A DNA stretch of 64,000 bases from JAOUEA01 sp963810915 (lineage in GTDB: Bacteria > Actinomycetota > UBA4738 > HRBIN12), in the NCBI GenBank assembly GCA_963810915.1, contig CAWEPH010000001.1:718860-782859 (forward strand). Direction: 5' to 3'. Positions 8,048-16,678 of the stretch are shown here, in pieces; position 1 is the first letter of the stretch, and the number at the start of each line of letters is the position of its first letter. Below the pieces are notes generated by a model. That model was not told the origin of the DNA. It worked only from the letters and a program-made list of their open reading frames with translations, and ran no database searches. A program made the position numbers and the translations under genes.

Positions 8048-8826
8048 CCGACCGCCTTCGTCCCTAGGTACGCCTCGATCACGTGCTCGTCGTGCGCGAC
8101 CTCGTCGTATGTGCCCTCGGCGATCTTCTGCCCGTAGTCGAGGGCGACCACTCGGTCGGAGACGCCCTTGACCACCCGCATGTCGTGCTCGATCACGAGG
8201 ATGGTGAGCCCGCGCTCGTCGCGCATCCGCGTGATGTGATCCCGCAGCTCGATGGTCTCGCGCGGGTTCATCCCGGCCGTCGGCTCGTCCAGGAGGATGA
8301 GGAGCGGCTCGGTGGACATCGCCCGCGCCATCTCCAGCCGGCGCCGGTTCGCGTAGGACAGCGCGTTGGCGGGTTGGTCCTGGCGGTAGCCAGACAGGCG
8401 GGTGCCGAAGAACCCGAGCGCGTCCTTGGCCTGAGCGCGGATCCTCTCCTCCTCGCGCCGGGTGGACGGCGTCTGCAGGAGCGCGCCGAAGACGCCCGCC
8501 CTGGACCGGCAGTGCTGGCCCACCATCGCGTTCTCGAGCACGGTCATGTTGGGGAAGAGCCTCACGTTCTGGAACGTGCGCGCGATGCCGAGCTTCGTGA
8601 CCTGGCTCGGCAGCCGGCCGACGATCGTCTCGTCGCGGAACCGGATGTCGCCGGCGTCCGGCGCGTAGAGCCCGGTGATCACGTTGAACACCGTGCTCTT
8701 GCCCGCGCCATTGGGGCCGATCACCGAGACGATCTCGCCCGCGTTCACGTGGAGGTCCAGCCCGTTCAGCGCGTACAGACCTCCGAAGTGCTTCGAGACG
8801 CCCAGGACCTCGAGGAGCGGCGTCAT
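8044..8826 (-). CDS. livG: Branched-chain amino-acid ABC transporter ATP-binding protein LivG
   Basis: Second ATPase of the LIV importer, 260 residues from ATG 8826. Walker A is GPNGAGKST, the Q-loop lies in ARTFQNVRLFPNMTV, the signature is YANRRRLEMARAM, and Walker B is LILLDEPTAGMNP. The degenerate signature (YANRR in place of LSGGQ) and the C-terminal HDEHVIEAYLG are usual for LivG. It overlaps livM upstream and livF downstream by 4 bp each. Confidence 0.95.
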   Translation of the reverse strand: MTPLLEVLGVSKHFGGLYALNGLDLHVNAGEIVSVIGPNGAGKSTVFNVITGLYAPDAGDIRFRDETIVGRLPSQVTKLGIARTFQNVRLFPNMTVLENAMVGQHCRSRAGVFGALLQTPSTRREEERIRAQAKDALGFFGTRLSGYRQDQPANALSYANRRRLEMARAMSTEPLLILLDEPTAGMNPRETIELRDHITRMRDERGLTILVIEHDMRVVKGVSDRVVALDYGQKIAEGTYDEVAHDEHVIEAYLGTKAVG

Positions 8827-10697
8827 GTGAGCGCACCGCCCGTGGGCCCCGGTGCGTCGGTGGCGTCCTCCTCCAGCAGGTGCTTGGCCCACTGGTCTTG
8901 GCTGCGCTCGTCCTCGTGGAGCTCGCGGCTCCGGCGGACGTTGGGCACCAGTCCCTGCGGTCGCAGGATCATGATCGCGATCAGGACCGCGCCGTAGATC
9001 AGCAGGCGGTAGTCCTCGAACTGGGTGAGGATCCCCGGCAGCCCGATCAACACGAGCGCCCCGACGATCACGCCCGGGATCGATCCGAGCCCGCCGAGGA
9101 TGATCACCGCGAGGGCGGTGATCGAGACGAGGATCTGGAAGCTCGCGATGGTCAGTGAACCGATGCTCACGGCGAACAGCGCGCCGCCGAGCGATCCGAT
9201 CGCGCCGCCCATCGCGAAAGCGAGCAGCTTGAACCGCGTGGTGCTGATGCCCATGGCGTCCGCGACCTGCTCGTCTTCGCGCATCGCGTTCCACGCGCGT
9301 CCCACGCGCGAGCCCTGCAATCGCCAGGAGACGAAGATGGCGACGAGGCAGAAGAGTAAGACGAGGTAGTAGAAGTGCCGCGCGTCGTCCTGGAAGTGAA
9401 GCGCAACACCGGGGATCTCTGCCTTGGTGATCCCGCTCATCCCCAGCGATCCGCCGAAGAGGCTCTGCGCCCAGGTGGAGCCGAAGATGACCCGCGCGAT
9501 CTCGCCGAAGCCCAGCGTGACGATCGCCAGGTAATCCCCGCGCAGCCGCAGGACCGGCGCGCCGATCAGGACCCCGATCAGGGCCGCCACCGCCACCACG
9601 ATCGGCAGGGCCGTGAAGAACGAAAGGTTCGCGCCGAACGCGGGCGGGCGGAAGCCGGCGAAGGTCACCCGCTGTCCGCCGGTGAGGACCGCCGTCGTGT
9701 AGGCCCCGACCGCGAAGAACGCTACGTAGCCCAGGTCCAGCAGCCCCGCGTACCCGACCACGATGTTCAGCCCGAGCCCCAGCAGCATGAAGATCCCGAC
9801 CGTGCCCAGGATGCGCGAGACCACGGGACCCACCAGGTAGGGCATGACCGCGAGTAGCCCGGCGATCACCAACCAGCCCACGATCATGGCGGTGCGCCGG
9901 CTCATGCCGCGCGCCAGCGGGTCTCGTCGATCGCTCGCGCGGGCTGCACCATCGCCCGTGTCTCCGTCTCCCCCCGGCGCCGGTGCGGCCGCCTTCATGC
10001 GGTCCTCGGGAGCCGGCAGCAAGAGGTCGTGGAGCTTGCGACCGAGATGGAGGCGGACCGCCGCCGCCGTCAGCACGAACACGACGGTCGCGCTCGCCCA
10101 GGTGAGCCCGAGCGTGACGGGCGAATACAGCAAGTCGCGCGAGATGTTCATCTGGTCGAGGGCCGGCGCGATCACGCGCTCCAGCAGGGCGAAGACGATG
10201 ATCCCGGCCACGCCGGAGGTCACCGGCCGGCGGATGTCGATCGGCGCCGCCCGCAGCGCCCCTCCGACCAGGCCCGCGAGGGTCATCCCTCCCACGAGGG
10301 CCACCGTCCCCGCCACCGGTCCCATGTGGAAATGCAGGATCTCCATCAGCTCAGGCGTCACCGAGATGAACACCTGGCGCACGGTCTCCACCCCAAGGAT
10401 GTTCACGAGCACGTACCCAGCGCTCACGAGGATCCCCCCCGCGAGGCCCGCCGCGGCCCCAAGGGAGACCGCCGAGCGCATCGAGGTCTCCCGCCGCTCG
10501 CCGGCGACGACCCGCGGGCGGCTCACCACCCAACCCCCCACCGCCGGCGGCAGGAAGATCAGGACCGCCACCATCGAGATGCGGCCGACGACGATGAGCG
10601 TCGTGAGGCGCTCCATCATGCCCACCAGCGCGAGGTACCAGACGGTGATGCCCGCGATGATCCCGACCCGCACCGCGGAGCGCGTCCCGACGTGCAT
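8823..10697 (-). CDS. livM: Branched-chain amino-acid ABC transporter permease LivM with a long N-terminal membrane domain
   Basis: 624 residues, about twice the usual LivM length. Residues about 280-600 are a standard LivM, with GLNIVVGYAGLLDLGYVAFFAVGAY near the start and the cytoplasmic loop MREDEQVADAMGISTTRFKLLAFA that contacts LivF/LivG. Residues 1-225 are a separate hydrophobic region of about six predicted spans. A charged linker rich in Ala, Gly and Asp (about 230-275) joins the two. I do not recognise the N-terminal domain. Both junctions of the gene overlap their neighbours (TGATG with livH, ATGA with livG). The frame is continuous, so this looks like a true fusion. Confidence 0.9.
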   Translation of the reverse strand: MHVGTRSAVRVGIIAGITVWYLALVGMMERLTTLIVVGRISMVAVLIFLPPAVGGWVVSRPRVVAGERRETSMRSAVSLGAAAGLAGGILVSAGYVLVNILGVETVRQVFISVTPELMEILHFHMGPVAGTVALVGGMTLAGLVGGALRAAPIDIRRPVTSGVAGIIVFALLERVIAPALDQMNISRDLLYSPVTLGLTWASATVVFVLTAAAVRLHLGRKLHDLLLPAPEDRMKAAAPAPGGDGDTGDGAARASDRRDPLARGMSRRTAMIVGWLVIAGLLAVMPYLVGPVVSRILGTVGIFMLLGLGLNIVVGYAGLLDLGYVAFFAVGAYTTAVLTGGQRVTFAGFRPPAFGANLSFFTALPIVVAVAALIGVLIGAPVLRLRGDYLAIVTLGFGEIARVIFGSTWAQSLFGGSLGMSGITKAEIPGVALHFQDDARHFYYLVLLFCLVAIFVSWRLQGSRVGRAWNAMREDEQVADAMGISTTRFKLLAFAMGGAIGSLGGALFAVSIGSLTIASFQILVSITALAVIILGGLGSIPGVIVGALVLIGLPGILTQFEDYRLLIYGAVLIAIMILRPQGLVPNVRRSRELHEDERSQDQWAKHLLEEDATDAPGPTGGALT

Positions 10698-11797
10698 CAG
10701 ACCTTCTCCGCCTCGCCGGTCCCGAGGATCCCCCCGGGACGGAAGATCAACACGAGCACGAGGATCGAGAAGGTCACCACGCCCCGGAGTTCGAACGGGG
10801 AAGGCACGTTGAAGCCCGTGAGGAGGAGGTACGGGCCGACGGACTCGGCCACGCCCAAGATGAAGCCGCCGATGGCCGCCCCGGGGATGCTGCCGATGCC
10901 GCCCAGGACCGCCGCGGTGAACGCGGCGATGCCGGGAAGGAACCCCATGGTGGCGCCGACCTGTCCGAAGGTGAGCGCGAACAGCACGCCCGCGATGCCG
11001 GCGAGCATCCCCCCGATGATGAACGTGGTGACGATCACGCGATCCACGTCGATCCCCATCAGGCTGGCGATCTCCCGGTCCTGCGCCACGGCGCGCATCG
11101 ATTTCCCGGTCTTCGTCCGCTTCACGAAGATCTCCAGCGCCACCATCACCACGATCGAGGTCACGATCACGATGGGATCGATCTTGTCGAAGCTCACACC
11201 CCATTTCGTGATCGTGCCGTCGAGGAACGAGGGACGTGGATAGCCTCGCGTCTGCGCACCGAAGAACCCTTGCGCCGTGTTCTGGAGGAAGAGCGAGGCG
11301 CCTATCGCGGTGATGAGGGGGACCAGTCGGGGTGCGTTGCGCAGCGGGCGGTACGCCACCCGCTCGAGCAGGACCGCGACGCCCGTCGAGATCGCGATCG
11401 CCGACACGAACAGGATCGCGAGCGAGGCCCACGGGTTGCTGTTCATGAACCCGCTCTTCGCGTAGGCGGTGGCGAAGAAGTACGAGCCGAAGGCTCCCCA
11501 CATGAACACCTCGCCGTGCGCGAAGTTGATCATGCGCAGGATCCCGTAGACGAGCGTATAGCCCAGCGCGATCAGCGCGTAGACCGCCCCGAGCGCGAGG
11601 CCGATCACCAAGAGATTCGCCCAGAACGCCCAGCCGAGGTGATCGGCGCCCGAGAGGGTGAGCGTCTTGTAGGTCCCAACGGCGACGAAGGTCACCACGG
11701 CGACCGTGAGGATGGTGAGGATGATGCGGCGGACGGGGAGTCGTTCGACGAGGCCGAGGGAGCGTGTGGACGAGGTGGTGAGCCCGTCTTGCGCCAA
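10697..11797 (-). CDS. livH: Branched-chain amino-acid ABC transporter permease LivH
   Basis: 366 residues with eight or so hydrophobic segments. LivH hallmarks are ALGYTLVYGILRMINFAHGEVFMWGA in the first third and the cytoplasmic loop GKSMRAVAQDREIASLMGIDVDRV that engages the ATPases. An extra 60-residue N-terminus carries one more hydrophobic stretch. The start is TTG 11797, preceded by GGGGGGAC. A 16-bp hairpin separates it from the binding-protein gene upstream. Confidence 0.92.
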   Translation of the reverse strand: MAQDGLTTSSTRSLGLVERLPVRRIILTILTVAVVTFVAVGTYKTLTLSGADHLGWAFWANLLVIGLALGAVYALIALGYTLVYGILRMINFAHGEVFMWGAFGSYFFATAYAKSGFMNSNPWASLAILFVSAIAISTGVAVLLERVAYRPLRNAPRLVPLITAIGASLFLQNTAQGFFGAQTRGYPRPSFLDGTITKWGVSFDKIDPIVIVTSIVVMVALEIFVKRTKTGKSMRAVAQDREIASLMGIDVDRVIVTTFIIGGMLAGIAGVLFALTFGQVGATMGFLPGIAAFTAAVLGGIGSIPGAAIGGFILGVAESVGPYLLLTGFNVPSPFELRGVVTFSILVLVLIFRPGGILGTGEAEKV

Positions 11798-11826
11798 TGT
11801 CCCCCCTACCCGAGCCTCGACGCGGA

Positions 11827-11861
11827 GGTTGCGGGCGGGCGCTTCGCGCCCGCCCGCAACC
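11827..11861. repeat. Perfect 16-bp hairpin between livK and livH
   Basis: GGTTGCGGGCGGGCGC pairs with its exact complement across a TTC loop, between the binding-protein stop (11880) and livH start (11797). No T-run follows on the minus strand. It most likely protects upstream mRNA or partly terminates transcription, so the binding protein is made in excess of the permease, as in other binding-protein operons. Confidence 0.7.
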
Positions 11862-11879
11862 GGGTCCCGCGGTGCTTCG

Positions 11880-13206
11880 TTACTTCACCTCCGCCAGCGT
11901 CTTCGTCTCGGAGAAGACCGGCTTCGCGTTGGGGTCCAGGAACCCGACGTCGGGGACCTTGTAGACACCGATCGTGACCGAGGTCGCGCAGTCACCGAGC
12001 GGCGTGCACGTGATCGTGCCGATGATGCCTTCGTAGTCCGCGGTGTTCTGCACGGCGTCCTTGAGGGCGGCGCGCGAGATCGTGAGGGACCCGTCGTCGT
12101 TCTTCACGGCGGTGCTCTCGATCGCATTCACCAGGACGTTCATCGCGTCGTAGGCGTGCGCGTGGAAGACCGAGATCGGCTTCGTCCCGAACTGCTTCTC
12201 GTACGCCGGGAGGAACTGGTTCTGGTAGAAGTCGTTGCCCGAGAAGGCGGTCAGGTCCGGACCGGACAGGTAGACGCCGTCGCCGGCGGGGCCGGCGATC
12301 TCCGTGTACGTGGCGTCCGAGCAGCCGTCCGAGCCCATCAGGGTGGTGTTCTCCAGACCGCTGGTCGTCGCCTTCTGCTTCGCGATCAAGGCGCACGCGG
12401 GGTTGAAGTCCGGGGCGTAGATCACGTCCGGCGCGTTCTGGGCGATCTTGGTGAGCAGGGACTTGAAGTCCTTGTCCGCGCTGTTGATGGCGTCCTCGGA
12501 CGTGACCTGGCCGCCGCCGGCCTCGAAGTTGGCCTTGATAGCCGTCGGTGAGGCCCTGCGTGTACGGGCTCTCGTCGTGGATCGTCGCCGCGGTCTTCGC
12601 GCTCAGCTTCTGCAGCGCGAAGTCGGAGACCACGGCCGCCTGGATCCGGTCGTTGTGCGCGGTGCGGAAGTAGTACGGCTGGTGCGTACCCTCCGTGGTC
12701 AGCGCCGGGTTCGTGGCCGAGGGCGAGATGATCGTGATGCCCTTGTCCGAGAAGATCTTGTCCGCGACACCCAGCGAGGCGCTCGAGCAGCTGGTGCCGA
12801 TGACGCCCACGAGCTGGGGGTCGGCAGCCAGCGTCGTGGCGCCCTTCTGCCCGCCGTCGGCGGAGCAGCCGTCGTCCTCGTTCACGAGCTTGATGTCGTG
12901 ACCGTCGATCTGCCCGTCCTTCTGGTCGAACGTGCCGTCGAGGTAGTCGAGCGCGAGGCGGGCGCCGTACTGAGAGTCCAATCCGAGGTTCTTGTTGTCC
13001 CCGGAGATGGCCAGCAGCGTGCCGATCTCGACCGGCGCGCCGGAGGCCACGGTTACGCAGCCGGGAGCCGCGTTGCAGTCCACCGCGCCTCCGCTGGCCG
13101 CTGCCGACCCGCTCGAGCCGCCGCTGTCGCTGTTGCTGCATGCGGCTGCGATGACCGTCAATACCCCCAGGACCGCTGCGATCCTGAGTAGTGAACCCAT
13201 CTTCAT
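11880..13206 (-). CDS. livK: Branched-chain amino-acid ABC transporter binding lipoprotein (LivK type); apparent frameshift near 12540
   Basis: Receptor of the LIV importer, about 440 residues. Start ATG 13206 is preferred (GGGGGG just upstream); the open frame extends further but without a signal. The lipoprotein signal is MKMGSLLRIAAVLGVLTVIAAAC with Cys23. The type 1 periplasmic-binding fold follows (VEIGTLLAISGDNKNLG, GVIGTSCSSASLGVAD, PSATNPALTTEG). After YTQGLTDG the frame must skip one base near 12540 to continue IKANFEAGGGQVTSEDAI and reach VFSETKTLAEVK. Cys pairs in NEDDGCS, GTSCSS, GSDGCS and CTPLGDC are shared with the paralogue at 13369. The break is probably a sequence error because both halves are intact. 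Confidence 0.86.
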
Positions 13207-13287
13207 GAGGCCCCCCCTCGTCGTACCCAAGCCGGACCCGGCGTGTTGTACCACACCCCTATCACAGATGCAGCCGTCCGGTCCGGC

Positions 13288-13303
13288 ACGGTCGCGCGAC
13301 CGT
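13288..13303. repeat. 16-bp perfect palindrome between the two binding-protein genes
   Basis: ACGGTCGCGCGACCGT is fully self-complementary. It lies in the 162-bp gap between the upstream paralogue's stop (13369) and the livK start (13206). It could be an operator for the livK promoter or part of an RNA hairpin. No further evidence distinguishes these. Confidence 0.4.
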
Positions 13304-13368
13304 CGATTCCTATACGCGAGCGGTGGGCGGATCGGATGGAGCCGCGTCGGATCCTCCCGCCGGGCCGC

Positions 13369-14643
13369 CTAAGGGGTCAGATCCGTGAGGGACTTGGTCT
13401 CCACGTACACCGGCGATGCCCCGGCGGCGCCACCCGCCACCGGCACCTCGGGGACCTTGTAGACGGCGATCGTGGCGGAGGACGCGCAATCGCCGAGCGG
13501 CGTGCACGAGAGCGTTCCCGTCAACGCGAAGTACTCGCGCGTGGCGTAGATCGCCTCGTGCAGGTCGGTCCTGCCCATCGCGAGGGACCCGTCCTCCTGC
13601 ACGACCGCCGCGCGCACGATCGCGTCGAACAGGACGCTCGCGGCGTCGAAGCCGTAGGCGGCGGCGGGGCCCTGGGGATCGTTGCCGAACTGCTCGGCGT
13701 ACGCGGGGGCGAACTCGTCCTGATAGAACTCCCCCGCCTCGATCGCGTCCATGTCCGGGCCCGACACGTACGTGCCGTCCGCGGCCGCTCCTCCCTCGGC
13801 GAGGTAGGCCGAGCTGAGGCAACCGCCCGAGGACACGAGCGCCGCGTTCGCGAGTCCCGGGACGCTCGCCGCCTCGCGCGGCATGAGGCCGCAGGACGGA
13901 TCGACCTCCGGGGCCGCGTAGTAGACGACGTCCGGCTTCCCCCCTCCGATCTTGCCGAGGCCCTCCCTGTAGGAGCCGCCGGCGGTCGTCGCCGCGTCGG
14001 AAACGGCGCCCCCCTGATCCTGGAAGCGGAAGCGGAACGCCGCTGCCGGGCCGCCTCCGGCCGCATCCGCGTCCTCCAGCGTCGCCGCCGTCTGCGCATC
14101 GAGCTTGTCGAGCGCGAAATCCGCCACCACCGCGCCCTGGATCTCACCGTTCGGGGCCACCCGCACGTAGTACGGCTGGTGGACGCCGGCCGCGGTCAGC
14201 TCCGGGCTCGTGTCGGTGGGAGAAACGAGCACGATGCCCTCGCGGGAAAGGACGGTGTCCGCCGCCCCGAGCGCGGAGCTCGAGCAGGTCGTCCCGATCA
14301 CGCCCGCGATGGGCGCCCCGGCCAGGATGCCCGCGCCGGCGAGACCTCCTTCGGCAGAGCACCCCTCGTCGACGTTCAGCAGCTGCACGTCGTGACCCAG
14401 GAGCCTCCCCGGCTTGCCGTCGAGCTTGCCGTCGAGGTAGTCGACCGCGAGCTGAACCCCGCGGAGGCTCTGCGCCCCGAGCGCGGCACCCTGCCCGCTG
14501 GTGGCGAGCAGGGTGCCGATCTCGATCGCCTGATCCGCCCCGACGGTGAGGCTCCCGAACGGATCGGGCGTCGGGGTGGAGGGATCGCCCGCTCCGCCCG
14601 CCCCGACGCACCCGGTCGCCAGCAGCGCGGTCGCCGCGAGCAT
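13369..14643 (-). CDS. Second branched-chain-type amino-acid binding lipoprotein, paralogue of LivK
   Basis: 424 residues from ATG 14643. Type 1 periplasmic-binding fold, clearly paralogous to the next gene: IEIGTLLATSGQGAALG, GVIGTTCSSSALGAAD, SPTDTSPEL, CTPLGDCASSATIAVYKVPEV. It keeps the same Cys pattern. The lipobox LLATGC is only 12 residues from this start, too short for a signal peptide. GTG 14686, 11 nt after the trpA stop with GAGGG in front, opens MSTRRVSRPETRRG, an ideal charged signal start. It reaches this frame if one base near 14645 is skipped, so the real gene is probably 13369-14686 and coupled to trpA. Ligand unknown. Confidence 0.85.
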   Translation of the reverse strand: MLAATALLATGCVGAGGAGDPSTPTPDPFGSLTVGADQAIEIGTLLATSGQGAALGAQSLRGVQLAVDYLDGKLDGKPGRLLGHDVQLLNVDEGCSAEGGLAGAGILAGAPIAGVIGTTCSSSALGAADTVLSREGIVLVSPTDTSPELTAAGVHQPYYVRVAPNGEIQGAVVADFALDKLDAQTAATLEDADAAGGGPAAAFRFRFQDQGGAVSDAATTAGGSYREGLGKIGGGKPDVVYYAAPEVDPSCGLMPREAASVPGLANAALVSSGGCLSSAYLAEGGAAADGTYVSGPDMDAIEAGEFYQDEFAPAYAEQFGNDPQGPAAAYGFDAASVLFDAIVRAAVVQEDGSLAMGRTDLHEAIYATREYFALTGTLSCTPLGDCASSATIAVYKVPEVPVAGGAAGASPVYVETKSLTDLTP

Positions 14644-14696
14644 CGCCGCGGCGTGTCTCCGGGCGGCTCACCCGTCGCGTCGACACCGCGGCACCC

Positions 14697-15470
14697 TCAA
14701 CCCTTTGGCACGGCGTCGCGGAACGACACCAGCAGGTCGAGCGCACCCGCACGGTCGCCCTGCACCAGCCGGCCCATGAAGGCGCTGCCCACGATCACCC
14801 CGTCGGCGAACGTGCACGCCTCCGCCGCTTGGGCCGGCGTGCCGATCCCGACGCCGACCAGCAAAGGGAGGTCCGTGAGGGGGCGCAGCGCCTCGACGAC
14901 GCCACGCGCCGTGCTCGACAGCGCGTCGCGCGCTCCCGTGACCCCGTAGGTGGCCACGCAGTAGACGAACCCGCGCGCCTGCGACGCGATCGCCCCCAGG
15001 CGGGCAGGGGTGGAGCCGGGGGCGGCCAGCAGGACCGCGTCGATCCCGCGCGCCGCGGCCAGGGCGTCGAGCTCGGCCGCCTCGTCGACGGGAACGTCCG
15101 GGACGATGATCCCGGCGACGCCCGCGTCGCGGGCCTCGTCGAGGAACGCCTCCGTCCCGCGGCGGAGCACGGGGTTCACGTACGTCATCACCGCCACGGG
15201 GATGCCGAGTCCGGCCTCGCGGATCGTGCCCAGCACGTCGAGCGGGTGCGTTCCGGCCTCGAGCGCGAGACGCGACGCCTCCTGGATCACCCCGCCGTCC
15301 ATCACGGGGTCGGAGAACGGGATGCCGACCTCGAGGGCGTCGGCGCCGGAGGACGCGATCGCACGCAGCATGTCCGCGTCCACGCCGGGGAGGCCGCCGG
15401 TCACGTACGGCACGAACGCGCGGCCGCCCCCATCGCGACGCGCCCTGAGCGCCGCCTCCAGCGCCCCCAT
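14697..15470 (-). CDS. trpA: Tryptophan synthase alpha chain
   Basis: Cleaves indole-3-glycerol phosphate to indole and glyceraldehyde 3-phosphate in the final step of tryptophan synthesis, as the TrpA2B2 complex. 257 residues, normal length. The catalytic Glu47 (ALEVGIPFSDP) and Asp58 (PVMDG) are present, as are the phosphate-binding GVGIGTPAQA and DGVIVGSA near the C-terminus. The ATG overlaps the trpB stop as TGATG. Confidence 0.96.
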   Translation of the reverse strand: MGALEAALRARRDGGGRAFVPYVTGGLPGVDADMLRAIASSGADALEVGIPFSDPVMDGGVIQEASRLALEAGTHPLDVLGTIREAGLGIPVAVMTYVNPVLRRGTEAFLDEARDAGVAGIIVPDVPVDEAAELDALAAARGIDAVLLAAPGSTPARLGAIASQARGFVYCVATYGVTGARDALSSTARGVVEALRPLTDLPLLVGVGIGTPAQAAEACTFADGVIVGSAFMGRLVQGDRAGALDLLVSFRDAVPKG

Positions 15471-16678
15471 CAGCGGTCGATCCCGAGCGCGTCCAGCACG
15501 GTGTCGAGGTCCTTGTCGCCGCGTCCGGAGAGACACACCAGCACGCGCGCGCCCTCGGGCAGCGGCCGGCCGAGCAGCCACCCGATCACGTGCGAGGGCT
15601 CGAGCGCGGGCAGGATCCCCTCGGTGCGGGCGAGCGCCTGGAAGCCCTCCAGCGCCTGGACGTCGGTGGCGCTGACGTAGCGCGCGAGCCCGGCGTCGTT
15701 CAGGTAGGCGTGCTCGGGCCCCACCCCCGGATAATCGAGGCCCGCGCTGATCGAGTGGGTCTCGACCACCTGGCCGTCGGGGTCCTGCAGCAGGTAGCTC
15801 ATCGCGCCGTGCAGCACGCCGGGCTGGCCCTGCGTGATCGAGGAACAGTGCTCCCCCAGCTGCGAGCCCCGGCCTCCCGCCTCCACGCCGATCAGCTCCA
15901 CCCCGGGGGCGCCCACGAACGCGGTGAACATGCCGATCGCGTTGGAGCCGCCCCCGACGCAGGCGATCACGTGCGTCGGGTCGCCCCCCAAGCGCTCCGC
16001 GTACTGCATCCGTGCCTCGTCCCCGATCACACGCTGGAGATCGCGCACGAGCATCGGGAACGGATGAGGCCCCACCACCGAACCGATGATGTAGTGCGTG
16101 TTCGTGACCGAGGCGGCCCAGTCGCGCAGCGCCTCGTTGACGGCCTCCTTCAGGGTGCGCGTGCCCGCCGTGACGGGCACGACCTCCGTGCCGAGGAGCT
16201 TCATCCTGGCGACGTTGGGCGCCTGGCGGCGGATGTCCTCCTCGCCCATGTACACGACGCAGGGCAACCCGAGGAGCGCGGACGCGGTGGCGCTCGCCAC
16301 CCCGTGCTGGCCCGCCCCCGTTTCCGCGATGATCCGCTCCTTGCCGAGCCGCTTCGCGATCAGGGCCTGGCCGAGCGCGTTGTTGATCTTGTGCGCGCCC
16401 GTGTGGGCCAGGTCCTCGCGCTTGAGCCAGATGTCGTAGCCGAGCTCCTCGGACAGGCGCGGGGCTCGCGTGATCGGCGTGGGACGGCCCACGAAGTCGC
16501 GGCTGAGCGCCCCGAGCTCGGCGCGGAACGCCGGATCGTCGCGGAGCTCCGCCCACGCGGCGGCGAGCTCGTCGAGCGCGGGGATCAGCACCTCCGGGAC
16601 GTAGCGCCCGCCGTAGCTCCCGAACCGCCCGCGCGCATCCGGCACGGCCGGTCGGATCGGCTCGGCCACCACGCTCAT
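15470..16678 (-). CDS. trpB: Tryptophan synthase beta chain
   Basis: PLP enzyme that condenses indole with serine to give tryptophan. 402 residues. The PLP lysine is Lys97 in HTGAHKINNALGQ, and the phosphate-binding loop is CVGGGSNAIG. It is the classical TrpB1 type that pairs with TrpA. Its start overlaps the trpC stop by 4 bp (ATGA) and its stop overlaps the trpA start. Confidence 0.97.
   Translation of the reverse strand: MSVVAEPIRPAVPDARGRFGSYGGRYVPEVLIPALDELAAAWAELRDDPAFRAELGALSRDFVGRPTPITRAPRLSEELGYDIWLKREDLAHTGAHKINNALGQALIAKRLGKERIIAETGAGQHGVASATASALLGLPCVVYMGEEDIRRQAPNVARMKLLGTEVVPVTAGTRTLKEAVNEALRDWAASVTNTHYIIGSVVGPHPFPMLVRDLQRVIGDEARMQYAERLGGDPTHVIACVGGGSNAIGMFTAFVGAPGVELIGVEAGGRGSQLGEHCSSITQGQPGVLHGAMSYLLQDPDGQVVETHSISAGLDYPGVGPEHAYLNDAGLARYVSATDVQALEGFQALARTEGILPALEPSHVIGWLLGRPLPEGARVLVCLSGRGDKDLDTVLDALGIDR

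Noticed and set aside
11880..13206. livK as a true pseudogene
   Set aside because: Both halves keep full family conservation and the same +1 pattern appears in essential mur genes, so a base error is more likely.
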